A stretch of 64,000 bases of DNA from Verrucomicrobiia bacterium. Lineage in GTDB: Bacteria; Verrucomicrobiota; Verrucomicrobiia; Limisphaerales; JADLHS01. Position numbers and translations under genes: made by a program. Below are positions 18,854 to 27,452 of this stretch, piece after piece (position 1 is the first letter of the stretch; every line of letters begins with the position of its first letter). The DNA lies in contig JAHCLO010000003.1 in the NCBI GenBank assembly GCA_026125285.1, forward strand, positions 309,331 through 373,330, written 5' to 3'. Under the pieces are notes generated by a model. That model saw only the letters and a list, made by a program, of their open reading frames with translations, ran no database searches and was not told the origin of the DNA.

Positions 18854-20116
18854 TTACGTCTCGCTCGTTCGCTTCTTCCACACGTAACGGAACATCATCA
18901 CCCGCAGCGCCGCCGCCAGTGGGATGGCGAGGATGCCGCCCAGGATGCCGCCCAGCAGCGTGGTGCCGGCCATGATGGCAACGATGATGACCATGGGATG
19001 CAAGCCGACACGATCCCCAAGAATCTTGGGTTGCAGGACATAGCCTTCGATGCCCTGCACCACCGCGAAGACCCCCAGCACGAGCAACGGATGTTGCCAG
19101 TCGCCAAACGTCACCAGGGCAATCAACAACGCCGCGCCGCACGTCACAATCGCGCCCAGGAACGGAATGATCGTCAATACCATCGCCACGGCGCCGATGA
19201 GGAACGCGTAGGGCAGGCCGATGAGGGCAAAGCCGATCCCGTACAGGATACCGTCGCAAATCGCCACCAACACCTGGCCGCGGAAAAAGGCGATCAGATA
19301 ATCGTTGATGGAGCGAAGCACGAACACGAGTTCCTCCTTGAGGCCGGAATCCCGCAGCGGCAGATAAGTGGTCCAGTTGTCCGTAATCGCGCGTTTCTCG
19401 AGCAGGAAGTAAAAGAGGTAAATCGGAATGAGCGCGAGGCCGGCGATGACGCCAAATAAACCGGTCAGACGCGATGCCTGATGCGCCAGCCAGCTACCGA
19501 TGGCCTTCAGCGCCGTACCTACCCATTCACTGGCTTTCTGAATGGTTTGCGGGTCCACTTGATTGAACAAGGAATGGCTGGCGGGCGATGACATTGCCGG
19601 CAACGCTGGTTCGTCGGGCAGTGGTTCAACGGTCTCTGGCGGAGCGTTCGTGCCGGGCGGCAGAGGATCGGTCTTTTGAGGCCAACTGACGCCGAAACGC
19701 TGGAGCAAGCTCTGCAACGGAGCGGGCGGTTCGTTCATCCACGCCGTCGTGCGCTTCTCCAGTTTGGCGACCAGCACGGGCACGTTCCTCACGAGTTGCT
19801 GGGTTTCTACTACGATGCGCGGCACGATGCTGCTGAACAAACCCAGCACCAAGAACAGCGCGATGAGAAAGACCAGCGCGACGGCCCGCGTGCGCGGCAC
19901 GCGGCGGCGCTCAAAAAAATCCACCACCGGATCGAGCAAGTACGCCAGCACCCCCGCCACCGCCAGCGGCCAGACCACCGGCGCGAGCACGTTCAAGACA
20001 CGTCCCAATCCCCAGACCAACCCCACAATCAAGGCCACAATGACGGCGATGGACAGACCCGTCAGTGCGGCCCACAACAAGTGGGCTTGCTTCTCAGTTG
20101 GCGGCGGAAAGTTCAT
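18854..20116 (-). CDS. AI-2E-family (PerM-like) membrane transporter
   Basis: About 420 residues with eight likely membrane helices: two near residues 20-65, one near 80, and a C-terminal group including VAICDGILYGIGFALIGLPYAFLIG. The family was named for autoinducer-2 export, but members also act as ion or metabolite exporters, so the substrate is open. A Pro/Thr-rich insertion (about residues 150-205) lies between the early helices. ATG 20116 was preferred to a TTG 36 bases earlier. It follows proC on the same strand. Confidence 0.87.
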   Translation of the reverse strand: MNFPPPTEKQAHLLWAALTGLSIAVIVALIVGLVWGLGRVLNVLAPVVWPLAVAGVLAYLLDPVVDFFERRRVPRTRAVALVFLIALFLVLGLFSSIVPRIVVETQQLVRNVPVLVAKLEKRTTAWMNEPPAPLQSLLQRFGVSWPQKTDPLPPGTNAPPETVEPLPDEPALPAMSSPASHSLFNQVDPQTIQKASEWVGTALKAIGSWLAHQASRLTGLFGVIAGLALIPIYLFYFLLEKRAITDNWTTYLPLRDSGLKEELVFVLRSINDYLIAFFRGQVLVAICDGILYGIGFALIGLPYAFLIGAVAMVLTIIPFLGAIVTCGAALLIALVTFGDWQHPLLVLGVFAVVQGIEGYVLQPKILGDRVGLHPMVIIVAIMAGTTLLGGILGGILAIPLAAALRVMMFRYVWKKRTSET

Positions 20117-20206
20117 CGGAGCTTGCGAGGAAGTGTTCCGGCTATAACTCAAACAGACAATGGGAATTTCCGCGGCACTTTGTAATCATTGACCGCTTCA
20201 CCGGCT

Positions 20207-21022
20207 TCAGTGCTGCCCCAGTTTCCTGGATTTTTCAGTGGCCGCCCGCACGGCACTCATCACGGCGCCGCGCAACTGCCCTTTCTCCAGTTCATGCAGG
20301 CCCTCGATGGTCGTGCCGCCGGGGCTGGTGACCATGTCCTTGAGCGCGCCCGGATGCTGGCCGGTTTCCAGCACCATCTGCGCCGCGCCCAGCACGGTTT
20401 GCGCCGCGAGTCTCGTGGCCACTTCGCGCGGCAAACCCGCCGCCACCCCGCCGTCACTTAACGCTTCGATGAATTGATACACGTAGGCCGGCCCGCTGCC
20501 GCTCAAGCCGGTGACGGCGTCAAGCAACGCTTCTTTGAGTTGATAGGCCACGCCCACGGCGGAAAACAGCCGGTGCGTCAAATCACCGTCCGCGCGGGTG
20601 GCGGACTTGCCCAGCGCAAACCCGGTAGCGGAAGCGCCAACCAGCGCCGGCGTGTTGGGCATGACACGGACAATGCGCGCCCGCGCGGGCAGGGCGGCTT
20701 CCAGTTTCGCTGTGGGCACGCCGGCGGCGATGGACATCAGCAGGTGTCGCGGGGTGAATTGTTCGCGAATTTCCTCCAGCACGACCGCAGCCTGATCCGG
20801 TTTCACCGCGAGGATCAACACACTGGCAAGTTCCGCCACCTTCGCATTGCCGGCCACGATCCGGGCCCCCGTCACTTTGCCAAAGGCCTTGCTCGCCCCC
20901 GTGGACAGATCGCTCGCGAAAACCTGACGCGGTGTCACCCGTCCCGCGCCAATGAATCCTTTCGCCAGCGCGGTAGCCATCTTGCCGGCGCCTAGAAAAC
21001 CGAGGGTGAGTCTTGCTGCCAT
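20207..21022 (-). CDS. proC: Pyrroline-5-carboxylate reductase
   Basis: Last step of proline synthesis, NAD(P)H-dependent. About 271 residues. The dinucleotide-binding loop is LGFLGAGKMATALAKG; the C-terminal signature is SGSGPAYVYQFIEALSDGGVAAGLPR followed by MVTSPGGTTIEGLHELEKG. Length and motifs are complete. ATG 21022 starts directly at the fold. It probably leads a two-gene operon with the AI-2E-type transporter. Confidence 0.95.
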   Translation of the reverse strand: MAARLTLGFLGAGKMATALAKGFIGAGRVTPRQVFASDLSTGASKAFGKVTGARIVAGNAKVAELASVLILAVKPDQAAVVLEEIREQFTPRHLLMSIAAGVPTAKLEAALPARARIVRVMPNTPALVGASATGFALGKSATRADGDLTHRLFSAVGVAYQLKEALLDAVTGLSGSGPAYVYQFIEALSDGGVAAGLPREVATRLAAQTVLGAAQMVLETGQHPGALKDMVTSPGGTTIEGLHELEKGQLRGAVMSAVRAATEKSRKLGQH

Positions 21023-21193
21023 GGCGGGGTTGTAACAGGTCGCCAAAAGTGAGGCCAGCGAAAAGCCTTCTGCCGCCGCCAGAGCGGTTGATCGCGTGCC
21101 ACCAGCTGCGTCAGGCGGTAGGACACCGGCCCACGTACCTGCTCGCCGCAGACGTGAGTCCGCTCCATCTGTACCCGGGAAGAAATGGTTGGA

Positions 21194-21395
21194 CGCCCGC
21201 CCTCATCCCGGCCCTCTCCCCCAGAAGAAGGAGAATCATTCGCCGTGTCGTGGTGATGCGGATGCGCTGGGTGGTCGTGTGGTTTATTCCGCAAAAGACC
21301 AAGCGGCGGAGACCGCACGAGCGACCTCCGACCTCGCGAGACGAGCGAAAGTTGTTCCCTCTCCCCGGGGGAGAGGGTCAGGGTGAGGGCGAGCG
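21194..21395. repeat. Inverted-repeat element, copy 1 of 6
   Basis: 202 bp. The left end is CGCCCGCCCTCATCCCGG and the right end is a near-inverted copy (GGGTGAGGGCGAGCG). Inner hairpin-like blocks CCCTCTCCCCCAG.AGAAGG and CCCTCTCCCCGGGGGAGAGGG mark both sides of a conserved core (..GATGCGCTGGGTGGTCGTG..). It lies between proC and a truncated gene start. Confidence 0.85.
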
Positions 21396-21413
21396 ACGAA
21401 CCATTCATTCAGA

Positions 21414-21542
21414 ATGTCGGCAAATATAGGCACCTCCACGAAATCAAAAATGGCGCTGACCCTGGCTGCGGTTTTGGCGGGCACCGGCGCAAGGGCGCAA
21501 CTCAACAGCGGCAGCAATGGCAGCGATGATTGTTTTGATGCA
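21414..21542 (+). pseudogene. Truncated duplicate of the glycine-rich protein gene start
   Basis: It encodes a signal peptide and mature start (LTLAAVLAGTGARAQLNSGSNGSDD) clearly paralogous to the start of the gene at 21821 (LTLAGLLACWGAHAQVNSGSNGSDG). The coding match stops exactly where element copy 2 begins; beyond that the frame reads repeat sequence. The remainder of the gene copy is missing. Confidence 0.75.
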
Positions 21543-21792
21543 CGTCCGCCCTCACCCCGGCCGAACTCAGACCCTCACCCGGCCTGCGGCTACCCTCTCC
21601 CGTCCGACGGGCGAGGGAAAGGAGAAGGAGAATCATTCGCCGCGTCGTGGTGATGCGGATGCGCTGGGTGGTCGTGTGATTTGTTCCGCAAAAGACCAGG
21701 CGGCGAGGATGGCACGCGCGACTTGCGAACCTCCCGAGACACGCGAAAGTTGTTCCCTCTCCCGGGGGAGAGGGGTAGGGTGAGGGCGAGCG
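21543..21792. repeat. Inverted-repeat element, copy 2 of 6 (long form)
   Basis: 250 bp. Same ends and core as copy 1, but the left side carries about 45 extra bases including a second hairpin, CCCTCTCCCGTCCGACGGGC. Copy 4 has the same extended form. It truncates the duplicated gene start at 21414. Confidence 0.85.
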
Positions 21793-21820
21793 ACGACTGA
21801 CTTCACAACCCAGGACCACC

Positions 21821-23026
21821 ATGAATGGAAGAATGATTCTCACCCTGGCCGGGCTGCTGGCGTGCTGGGGCGCGCACGCGCAGGTGAACAGCGGCAGCAA
21901 TGGCAGCGATGGCGCGTTCCATCCCACCGAGCACACCGTCATTGACATGGCCGACCACCCGGATGGCATTTACCACTACACCTCCGTCAACATACCCAGC
22001 GACGTGACGGTGACGTTCATTCCGAACGCGAACAACACGCCGGTGGTGTGGTTGGTGCAAAACAGTGTTGTTATCAATGGGACGGTGGACCTGTCAGGGG
22101 GCGCTTCAAGTGGAATTGTGCCGGGCCAAGGTGGCCCGGGCGGAGGTGCAGGAGGATACGGCGGGCAGGGTGAATCGTGGTTAGCTCGACGTGGAGATGG
22201 ACTCGGCGGTGGCGATGCGGCCCAACAAGACCTATCAAGCTGCGGCGGTGGTGGTTCGTACGCAACAGTCGGTGGGTCAATAGACGATTTCACTGCACCC
22301 GGACAATTGTACGGTAATAAATTCTTACTTCCGCTCCTTGGTGGCTCAGGGGGTGGAGGTGGCCATTCTTATGGCGGTGGAGGCGGTGGAGGCGCGTTGT
22401 TGATAGTTTCCGACACTTCCATCGTCATTGATGGAGATGTGGTAGCGAATGGTGGGTCTGCACGTATTTATCATTTAGGAGGTACGAGTGGCAGCGGAGG
22501 TGGCAGCGGCGGAGGTATAAGATTGGTTGCACCCGTCATTGCCGGAAATGGGAGCATTAAAGCCAGCGGCGGTCCGGGGCGTGTGATTACTCCGCCTATC
22601 CGGTTAGCCGATGGAGGCTCTGGTTTCGTGCGGCTTGATGCTCTTGACGATCGTTTCGTCGGAACTCTTTACGACTCCGCCTCACGCGGATTCAATCCGA
22701 TTGTTGTACAGCCAACCACCAGTATCAGCCTCAGAGTGCAGAGCATTGGCGGCGTTCCCGTTTCCGCCTCGCCCAGCGGCCAATTATCCACACCCGACGC
22801 GTTGCTTTCCGCGCAGCAGAACAATCCGATTCCCGTCGTGGTGCAGTGCGCGAATCTGCCGTTGCACACGACCATCACCGTGACCGTGAAGCCCGCGAAC
22901 GGCGCGGCGGTGAGCGCCACGGGGTTGAACAACGTGGGCACGCCGGCATCCAGCACGGCCACGGTGTTGCTAAACATGCCGCGCGGCGGCGGCCTCATTT
23001 ACGCCACCGCCGCCACGGGAAACTAA
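21821..23026 (+). CDS. Secreted glycine-rich surface protein
   Basis: 401 residues. ATG 21821 follows AGGA by 5 bases. Signal peptide MNGRMILTLAGLLACWGAHA, cleaved before QVNSGSNG. Residues about 45-85 form beta-strand-rich sequence (NIPSDVTVTFIPNANNTPVVWLVQNSVVINGTVDLSGG) as in filamentous right-handed beta-helix starts. The middle (85-250) is strongly Gly-rich (GGPGGGAGGYGGQG, GGGGGGALL). No membrane anchor or sorting motif is obvious. Probably an extracellular or outer-membrane structural protein. The next 60 bases carry another hairpin repeat. Confidence 0.8.
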   Translation: MNGRMILTLAGLLACWGAHAQVNSGSNGSDGAFHPTEHTVIDMADHPDGIYHYTSVNIPSDVTVTFIPNANNTPVVWLVQNSVVINGTVDLSGGASSGIVPGQGGPGGGAGGYGGQGESWLARRGDGLGGGDAAQQDLSSCGGGGSYATVGGSIDDFTAPGQLYGNKFLLPLLGGSGGGGGHSYGGGGGGGALLIVSDTSIVIDGDVVANGGSARIYHLGGTSGSGGGSGGGIRLVAPVIAGNGSIKASGGPGRVITPPIRLADGGSGFVRLDALDDRFVGTLYDSASRGFNPIVVQPTTSISLRVQSIGGVPVSASPSGQLSTPDALLSAQQNNPIPVVVQCANLPLHTTITVTVKPANGAAVSATGLNNVGTPASSTATVLLNMPRGGGLIYATAATGN

Positions 23027-23085
23027 AACCCTCACCCTTGATCCCTCTCCCATCCGATGGGCGAGGGGAATGAATGTTTGATGGA

Positions 23086-23284
23086 CGCCCGCCCTCACCC
23101 CGGCCCTCTCCCCCAGGAGAGGGAGAACCATTCGCCGCCTCTTGGCGAGACGGACGCGCCGGGTGGTCGTGCGGCCTCTTCCGCAGATGACCACGAGGCG
23201 GAGACAGCACGAGGGACATGCGAATTTCACGAGATGCCCAACGGCTGTTCCCTCTCCTCGGGGGAGAGGGCTAGGGTGAGGGCG
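23086..23284. repeat. Inverted-repeat element, copy 3 of 6
   Basis: About 199 bp with the same ends and core as copy 1. The right end continues into CCAGAACACAAACT, which also follows copies 4 and 5, so the true right boundary may be about 15 bases further out in these copies. The DUF559 gene lies directly beyond. Confidence 0.85.
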
Positions 23285-23338
23285 AACCAGAACACAAACT
23301 TCCCCACCACCCTTGGTCCCGTGAGGGCGAGCGTTCCA

Positions 23339-23749
23339 CTAACTCCTCTTTTGATCTCCCGCTCCCGGCGGCGGCATCGGCCTCGTGTAATCCGGCAAGG
23401 GATGCGGCGCACGCGCCTGCAACTCGCGGAAAATCGTGTCGCGGATGGCCTGCTTTTCGCGCCGCAAGCGCGAGTTCCAAAACCGAAGTTCCTTGATGCC
23501 CTGCGACGCAAGGAATTTGGTCCGCTCGGCGTCATGCGCCTGTTGTTCGGGAAAGCCGTGTTGCCCGCCGTCCAACTCGATGGAGAGGCTGGCTTCGCGG
23601 CAATAGAAGTCGAGGAAGTATTCGCCGACGGGATGGTTGCGCCGGAATTTGTAGGCGCTGAACCGGCGGTCGCGCAGCCAGCTCCACATCAGCTTTTCGG
23701 CCCAGGTTTGTTTCTGGCGCAAGGCGCGGGCGCGTTCGATGTCGGGCAT
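23339..23749 (-). CDS. DUF559 endonuclease-like protein
   Basis: 136 residues from ATG 23749. MPDIERARALRQKQTWAEKLMW opens the typical DUF559 fold, related to Vsr mismatch endonuclease and restriction-enzyme-like nucleases. Conserved features: LWSWLRDRRF-type helix (here MWSWLRDRRFSAYKFRRNHP), EYFLDFYCREASLSIELDGGQH with the acidic active-site residues (Asp in FLDFYC, Glu and Asp in IELDGGQH), then RLRREKQAIRDTIFRELQ. The gene is intact and is enclosed by copies 3 and 4 of the inverted-repeat element. No methylase or mismatch-repair gene is adjacent. Confidence 0.88.
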   Translation of the reverse strand: MPDIERARALRQKQTWAEKLMWSWLRDRRFSAYKFRRNHPVGEYFLDFYCREASLSIELDGGQHGFPEQQAHDAERTKFLASQGIKELRFWNSRLRREKQAIRDTIFRELQARAPHPLPDYTRPMPPPGAGDQKRS

Positions 23750-23796
23750 GGCGGGAAGGTAGCGTGGGGTGGGTTTGGAGGGAAGAGTGTGTTGAA

Positions 23797-24046
23797 CGCT
23801 CGCCCTCACCCCGGCCAAGCTCAGACCCTCACCCGGCCTGCGGCCACCCTCTCCCGTCCGACGGGCGAGGGAAAGGAGAAGGAGAACCATTCGCCGCGTA
23901 CTTGTAATGCGAACGCGCTGGGTTGTTGGGCAGCTTTGCCTGCGAATCACCAGAAGGCGGAGACAACACCAGCGGGATCCGAATCTCACGAGACGCACGA
24001 TAGCTGTCCCCTCTCCTCGGGGGAGAGGGTTAGGGTGAGGGCGAGC
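23797..24046. repeat. Inverted-repeat element, copy 4 of 6 (long form)
   Basis: About 250 bp. Same extended left side as copy 2, including the CCCTCTCCCGTCCGACGGGC hairpin, and the same core and right end. It lies upstream of the DUF559 start, so that gene's promoter may sit in or beside it. A degenerate left end is seen again near 24085-24110. Confidence 0.85.
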
Positions 24047-24123
24047 CAGAACACAAACTGGAACATGAGTGGAAGACGTTTGATGGACGCCCACCTTCAT
24101 CCTTTGAGAACAAGTCAGATGGA

Positions 24124-24325
24124 CGTCCGCCCTCACCCCGACCCTCTCCCCCAGGAGAGGGAGGACCATTCGCCGCGCCTTGGGAATACGGACGCGCCGG
24201 GTTGTCGTGCGGCCGCTTCCGCAAATGACGAGAAGGCGGCGACTGCAACAGTGGCAGTCGAACTTCCCGCGACGCCCGAAAGCTGTTCCCTCTCCCCGGG
24301 GGAGAGGGTCAGGGTGAGGGCGAGC
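24124..24325. repeat. Inverted-repeat element, copy 5 of 6
   Basis: About 202 bp, short form, with the same ends, core and following CCAGAACACAAACT as copies 3 and 4. Confidence 0.85.
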
Positions 24326-24383
24326 CAGAACACAAACTCGCTCAAACAGGGAATTGAGAACGCAAGGAGGGAAACTTGAACAA

Positions 24384-24586
24384 CGCCCGCCCTCATCCCG
24401 GCCTTCTCCCCCAGGAGAAGGAGAACCATTTGCCGCGTTCTGATAATGAGGATGCGCTGGGTGGTCGTGCGTCTTTTACCGCGAACGGCAAGATGGCGGA
24501 GATAGCACGAGCGACACGCGAACTTCACGAGGTGCCCGATTGCTGTTCCCTCTCCCCGGGGGAGAGGGTCAGGGTGAGGGCGAGCG
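24384..24586. repeat. Inverted-repeat element, copy 6 of 6
   Basis: About 203 bp, short form. Its right end (GGGGGAGAGGGTCAGGGTGA then GGGCGAGCG) runs directly into the signal peptide of the following gene and seems to provide its GTG start codon and a purine-rich ribosome site. Confidence 0.85.
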
Positions 24587-26772
24587 TTAAAACCATTCTC
24601 CATTCTTCGCTGCTCTTGTGCCTCGCCCTCGTCTCCCCGCTCCGCGCGGACGACACGATCACCGAGGTCATGTCGCCCATCGCCAGCTACGTGTATTGCG
24701 AGTGGCCGGGCGATGACGTGTTGCAACTCCGCACCAGTCCGTGGGTGAGCTACTACTATCCGGGCCTGGACGGGCCGCAGATTGTCCTGCATGGCCGCGT
24801 GACGGGCGCGGGCGGCGCGCCGTTGGCGGGAGCGACCGTGTCCGCCGCGTGGGGCACGCTGCCCGTGGCATCCACCAGCACGGCGGCGAACGGGACTTAT
24901 GCTTTGCCCCTGGGCGCGGGTGTGTATGCGTTGACCGCCGGCGCTCCCGGCTACGCGCCGTCCGCGCGCGTGCTGACGTTGAGCGCGGGAACTGCGCCGC
25001 AGGATTTTCAACTGAACGCTTTGCCCGCCGCGCCAGACCAGCTTGAAACGGTTCGTTCGCCAGTGGTCAACCACTCGACCGGCCCACCCGGTGAATTGAA
25101 GATGTTCGACGGAGTGAGCTTCGTTGCGATCACGGGCGGGAACGCGCCGCAACTGGATCGGATGACGATTGTGCTGACGCATGGTTTCAACAGCAACCCC
25201 GAGGAGTGGGCCAGCGGGTTGGCCGCGCAAATGCGGGATGCGGGCGTCACGGCGGAAGTTGCCAACATTCTGTGCTGGGATTGGCGCGCGGCGGCAGTGC
25301 CACTGGCGGAAGCCTACGGGCGCACCGGGGATCAGGGGATTGCCCTGGGCGGCGCGTTGCAGGATCGGCTCGGCGTGGGTTATTTCCCGGAGCTTCATTT
25401 TCTCGGGCATAGCCTGGGCACGCTGGTCAATGCCGCCGCCATCAACTACCTGCGCGGAGACAAGCTCGGACACGAGGAGGTGGCGTCGGCTCCGTGGATT
25501 TCAAAACCGATCCACGTCACGTTGTTCGATCATGCCGAGCGCGCCAACCTGCTGAATCAGCAACTGCTTTACGACGGCCTGTCACTGAATCTGGTGGAGG
25601 CGGTGGACCGGCTTTCGTCGGGCGGGGGTTATACGTGGGAATGGCAACGTTCCCTGCCGGTGCGGCCCACTTGGGCGGACAATTACGTTTCGCTGTTCGG
25701 CTTCGGCCACGCGCAGGCGGTGAATGTAAGGTTGAAAAAGTCAACGCTTGGGCCGGTAAATCCGCACAGCTACGCGTGGTGGTGGTATGGCCAGTCCGTC
25801 GAAAATCCGACCGACGCGCTCAATCCGCTGGGTTTTGGGCGCAGTCTCGAATACCTGCGTGCCGCCGGTTTGTCTGCGGCCCAATTCCCGCCTTCCGCCG
25901 GGGAAGCGCCGCCGGGGAGTTGGTTTGAGCAAAGCGGATGGAGTTCGAACCCGTTGGCGCTGCACCGCGACCTCACGGTGCGTGAGTCCCTTGGGATCAT
26001 GGCGGAAACCGTGGTGCAGGGAACGGTCGCCGCCGTCCAAACCGCCGGCCAGGTGCTGGTGGAGGTCCGGGAGGGGGCACAAGCGGCGGGGCAATGGATC
26101 GCAATGGGTTTTAACGCCGTGGGCAATGCCGCGATTCAGGGCGGGCAGTCCTTGGTCAATCTGTTTGATTCCGCAGTGTTGCGGCTCCAGTTGCTCACCA
26201 CTTCGCCCTCACCCAGTCCCGTGTTACCCATGCGTGGCGGGCCAGTGACGGCCCAAGGCGAAGGCGACTCTGCCCCGCCGATGGCGTGGCTGCCGATTGC
26301 GTTTCCGACGAACGCGACGGCGATGGCCTTCGATTTCATCGTGGAGGACGATCCTGTGGAGGATGTGCTGGTGTGCGGCATCGGGACGAACCACCTGTTT
26401 TCACTGGCGGCCAAATACATTCCGACGAACGCGATCTCGGCCAGTCCGTTGGTGGACGTGACCGCTTGGGCCGGCACGACGAACGAGTTGTTCTTTGGAT
26501 TCCTGGGCGGGACTTCGACCGAGGCGACGCTGGTGATTGAGAACATCCGGTTCTATTCGGTGGCTCAACCGAGGCTCGAAATCGCTGTGAGTGGAGACGC
26601 AACGCTGCTGTCATGGCCGTTGACTGCGGGTGGCTACGTGGTCGAGATGACGCCGATGCTGAGTCCACCGGCTTGGGAAATTATGACCAACGCCCCGGCG
26701 ATCTCGGCGGATCGTTACGTGTTGACGAATTCGTGGAATGGCGAGGCACGGTTCTATCGGCTGAAGAAGTAG
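24574..26772 (+). CDS. Secreted alpha/beta-hydrolase with N-terminal carboxypeptidase-regulatory-like domain
   Basis: About 732 residues. The likeliest start is GTG 24574, inside the right end of element copy 6, with GGAGAGG 6-8 bases upstream; the signal peptide is then M-RASVKTILHSSLLLCLALVSPLRA. Residues about 45-125 look like a CarboxypepD_reg-type beta domain (VLHGRVTGAGGAPLAGATVSA). The hydrolase core follows: LTHGFNSNPEEWA and the nucleophile elbow LGHSLGT, so esterase or lipase activity is likely. The C-terminal 190 residues are beta-rich, ending GEARFYRLKK. The frame stays open upstream through the whole repeat, but that part reads as repeat, not protein. Confidence 0.78.
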   Translation: MRASVKTILHSSLLLCLALVSPLRADDTITEVMSPIASYVYCEWPGDDVLQLRTSPWVSYYYPGLDGPQIVLHGRVTGAGGAPLAGATVSAAWGTLPVASTSTAANGTYALPLGAGVYALTAGAPGYAPSARVLTLSAGTAPQDFQLNALPAAPDQLETVRSPVVNHSTGPPGELKMFDGVSFVAITGGNAPQLDRMTIVLTHGFNSNPEEWASGLAAQMRDAGVTAEVANILCWDWRAAAVPLAEAYGRTGDQGIALGGALQDRLGVGYFPELHFLGHSLGTLVNAAAINYLRGDKLGHEEVASAPWISKPIHVTLFDHAERANLLNQQLLYDGLSLNLVEAVDRLSSGGGYTWEWQRSLPVRPTWADNYVSLFGFGHAQAVNVRLKKSTLGPVNPHSYAWWWYGQSVENPTDALNPLGFGRSLEYLRAAGLSAAQFPPSAGEAPPGSWFEQSGWSSNPLALHRDLTVRESLGIMAETVVQGTVAAVQTAGQVLVEVREGAQAAGQWIAMGFNAVGNAAIQGGQSLVNLFDSAVLRLQLLTTSPSPSPVLPMRGGPVTAQGEGDSAPPMAWLPIAFPTNATAMAFDFIVEDDPVEDVLVCGIGTNHLFSLAAKYIPTNAISASPLVDVTAWAGTTNELFFGFLGGTSTEATLVIENIRFYSVAQPRLEIAVSGDATLLSWPLTAGGYVVEMTPMLSPPAWEIMTNAPAISADRYVLTNSWNGEARFYRLKK

Positions 26773-27452
26773 CCGCGCGGCGGAAATTGGGAAGGCTGAG
26801 TGTAATGGGAGCAACCGGATTTGCCGTCGCGCCGTTTTGAACATTCACGCGTTCACGCTGATTCGCGCTCAAACGATTTCGTGGACGATGCCGTATAGCC
26901 GACATTCGGCGGGGACAGATCGAGCCAGATTGTCGCGCACAGGGCCGGGAGTTTTTCCGGCGGCTGATGGAAGGTGTTTCGTTGGATCAGTTCCAAGAGC
27001 AGCCGCAGATCCTCCACCCAGGCCGAGCCCGGCTTTCCGGAATGTGGAATGTCGCAGCGAGTGGGCGCGAACATCTCTCCGAGTTCAGATTGAGCCGACT
27101 CACGTCCGCTGCTACGAGGGTGAGGGTGAGATTTCTCCCAACGCCAGTTCGCGCTTTGAACCCCTGAACCCAGTGTTGGTGGGGCGTGTCAGTCCCCTGC
27201 GCGCCGCCATCGCAGGAAACGGTCCCCGGCGCGCACGGAGTGACGCGCCCTACCTCGAAGTTCACGGAAAGGCCGCCGGCCGGTCGTGGGTGAGTTTCGT
27301 GGGCACGGGAGCGGACTTCCACCGCTCGGTCCCCTCGCCTTCCCGGTCGCACGAGCGCCAGCTGGGGAAATGCCGTTTGATTTGGCGGGGAATTTGACTA
27401 CGGTATCCCTCAGAGAGTCGAAAGTTGCCATTATTCTGAATTTCTAAAGGAC
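26773..27452. other. Gene-free region with repeats
   Basis: 680 bp. An open frame across 26837-27397 reads as mosaic repeat sequence rather than a protein. The region holds the palindrome at 27182-27250 and a segment near 27100 (CTCACGTCCGCTGCTACGAG) resembling intergenic sequence near 21150. The promoter of the next gene is presumably in the last 100 bases, which are AT-richer. Confidence 0.6.
27182..27250. repeat. Palindromic repeat, GGGCGCGTCA type, copy 1
   Basis: 69 bp. GGGCGTGTCAGTCCCCTGCG at the left is answered by CGCGCACGGAGTGACGCGCC at the right in inverted orientation. A second copy is at 46342-46412. Confidence 0.7.

Noticed and set aside
24376..24573. Upstream extension of the secreted hydrolase gene
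   Set aside because: The codons are the inverted-repeat element read through (PHPGLLPQEKENH-type peptide), placing about 66 residues before a normal signal peptide.
21194..24586. CRISPR-like array
   Set aside because: The repeats are about 200-250 bp, have inverted ends and are spaced irregularly, and no cas gene is present.
26837..27397. 186-codon plus-strand open frame
   Set aside because: It runs through palindromic and intergenic repeat sequence and has no protein-like pattern.
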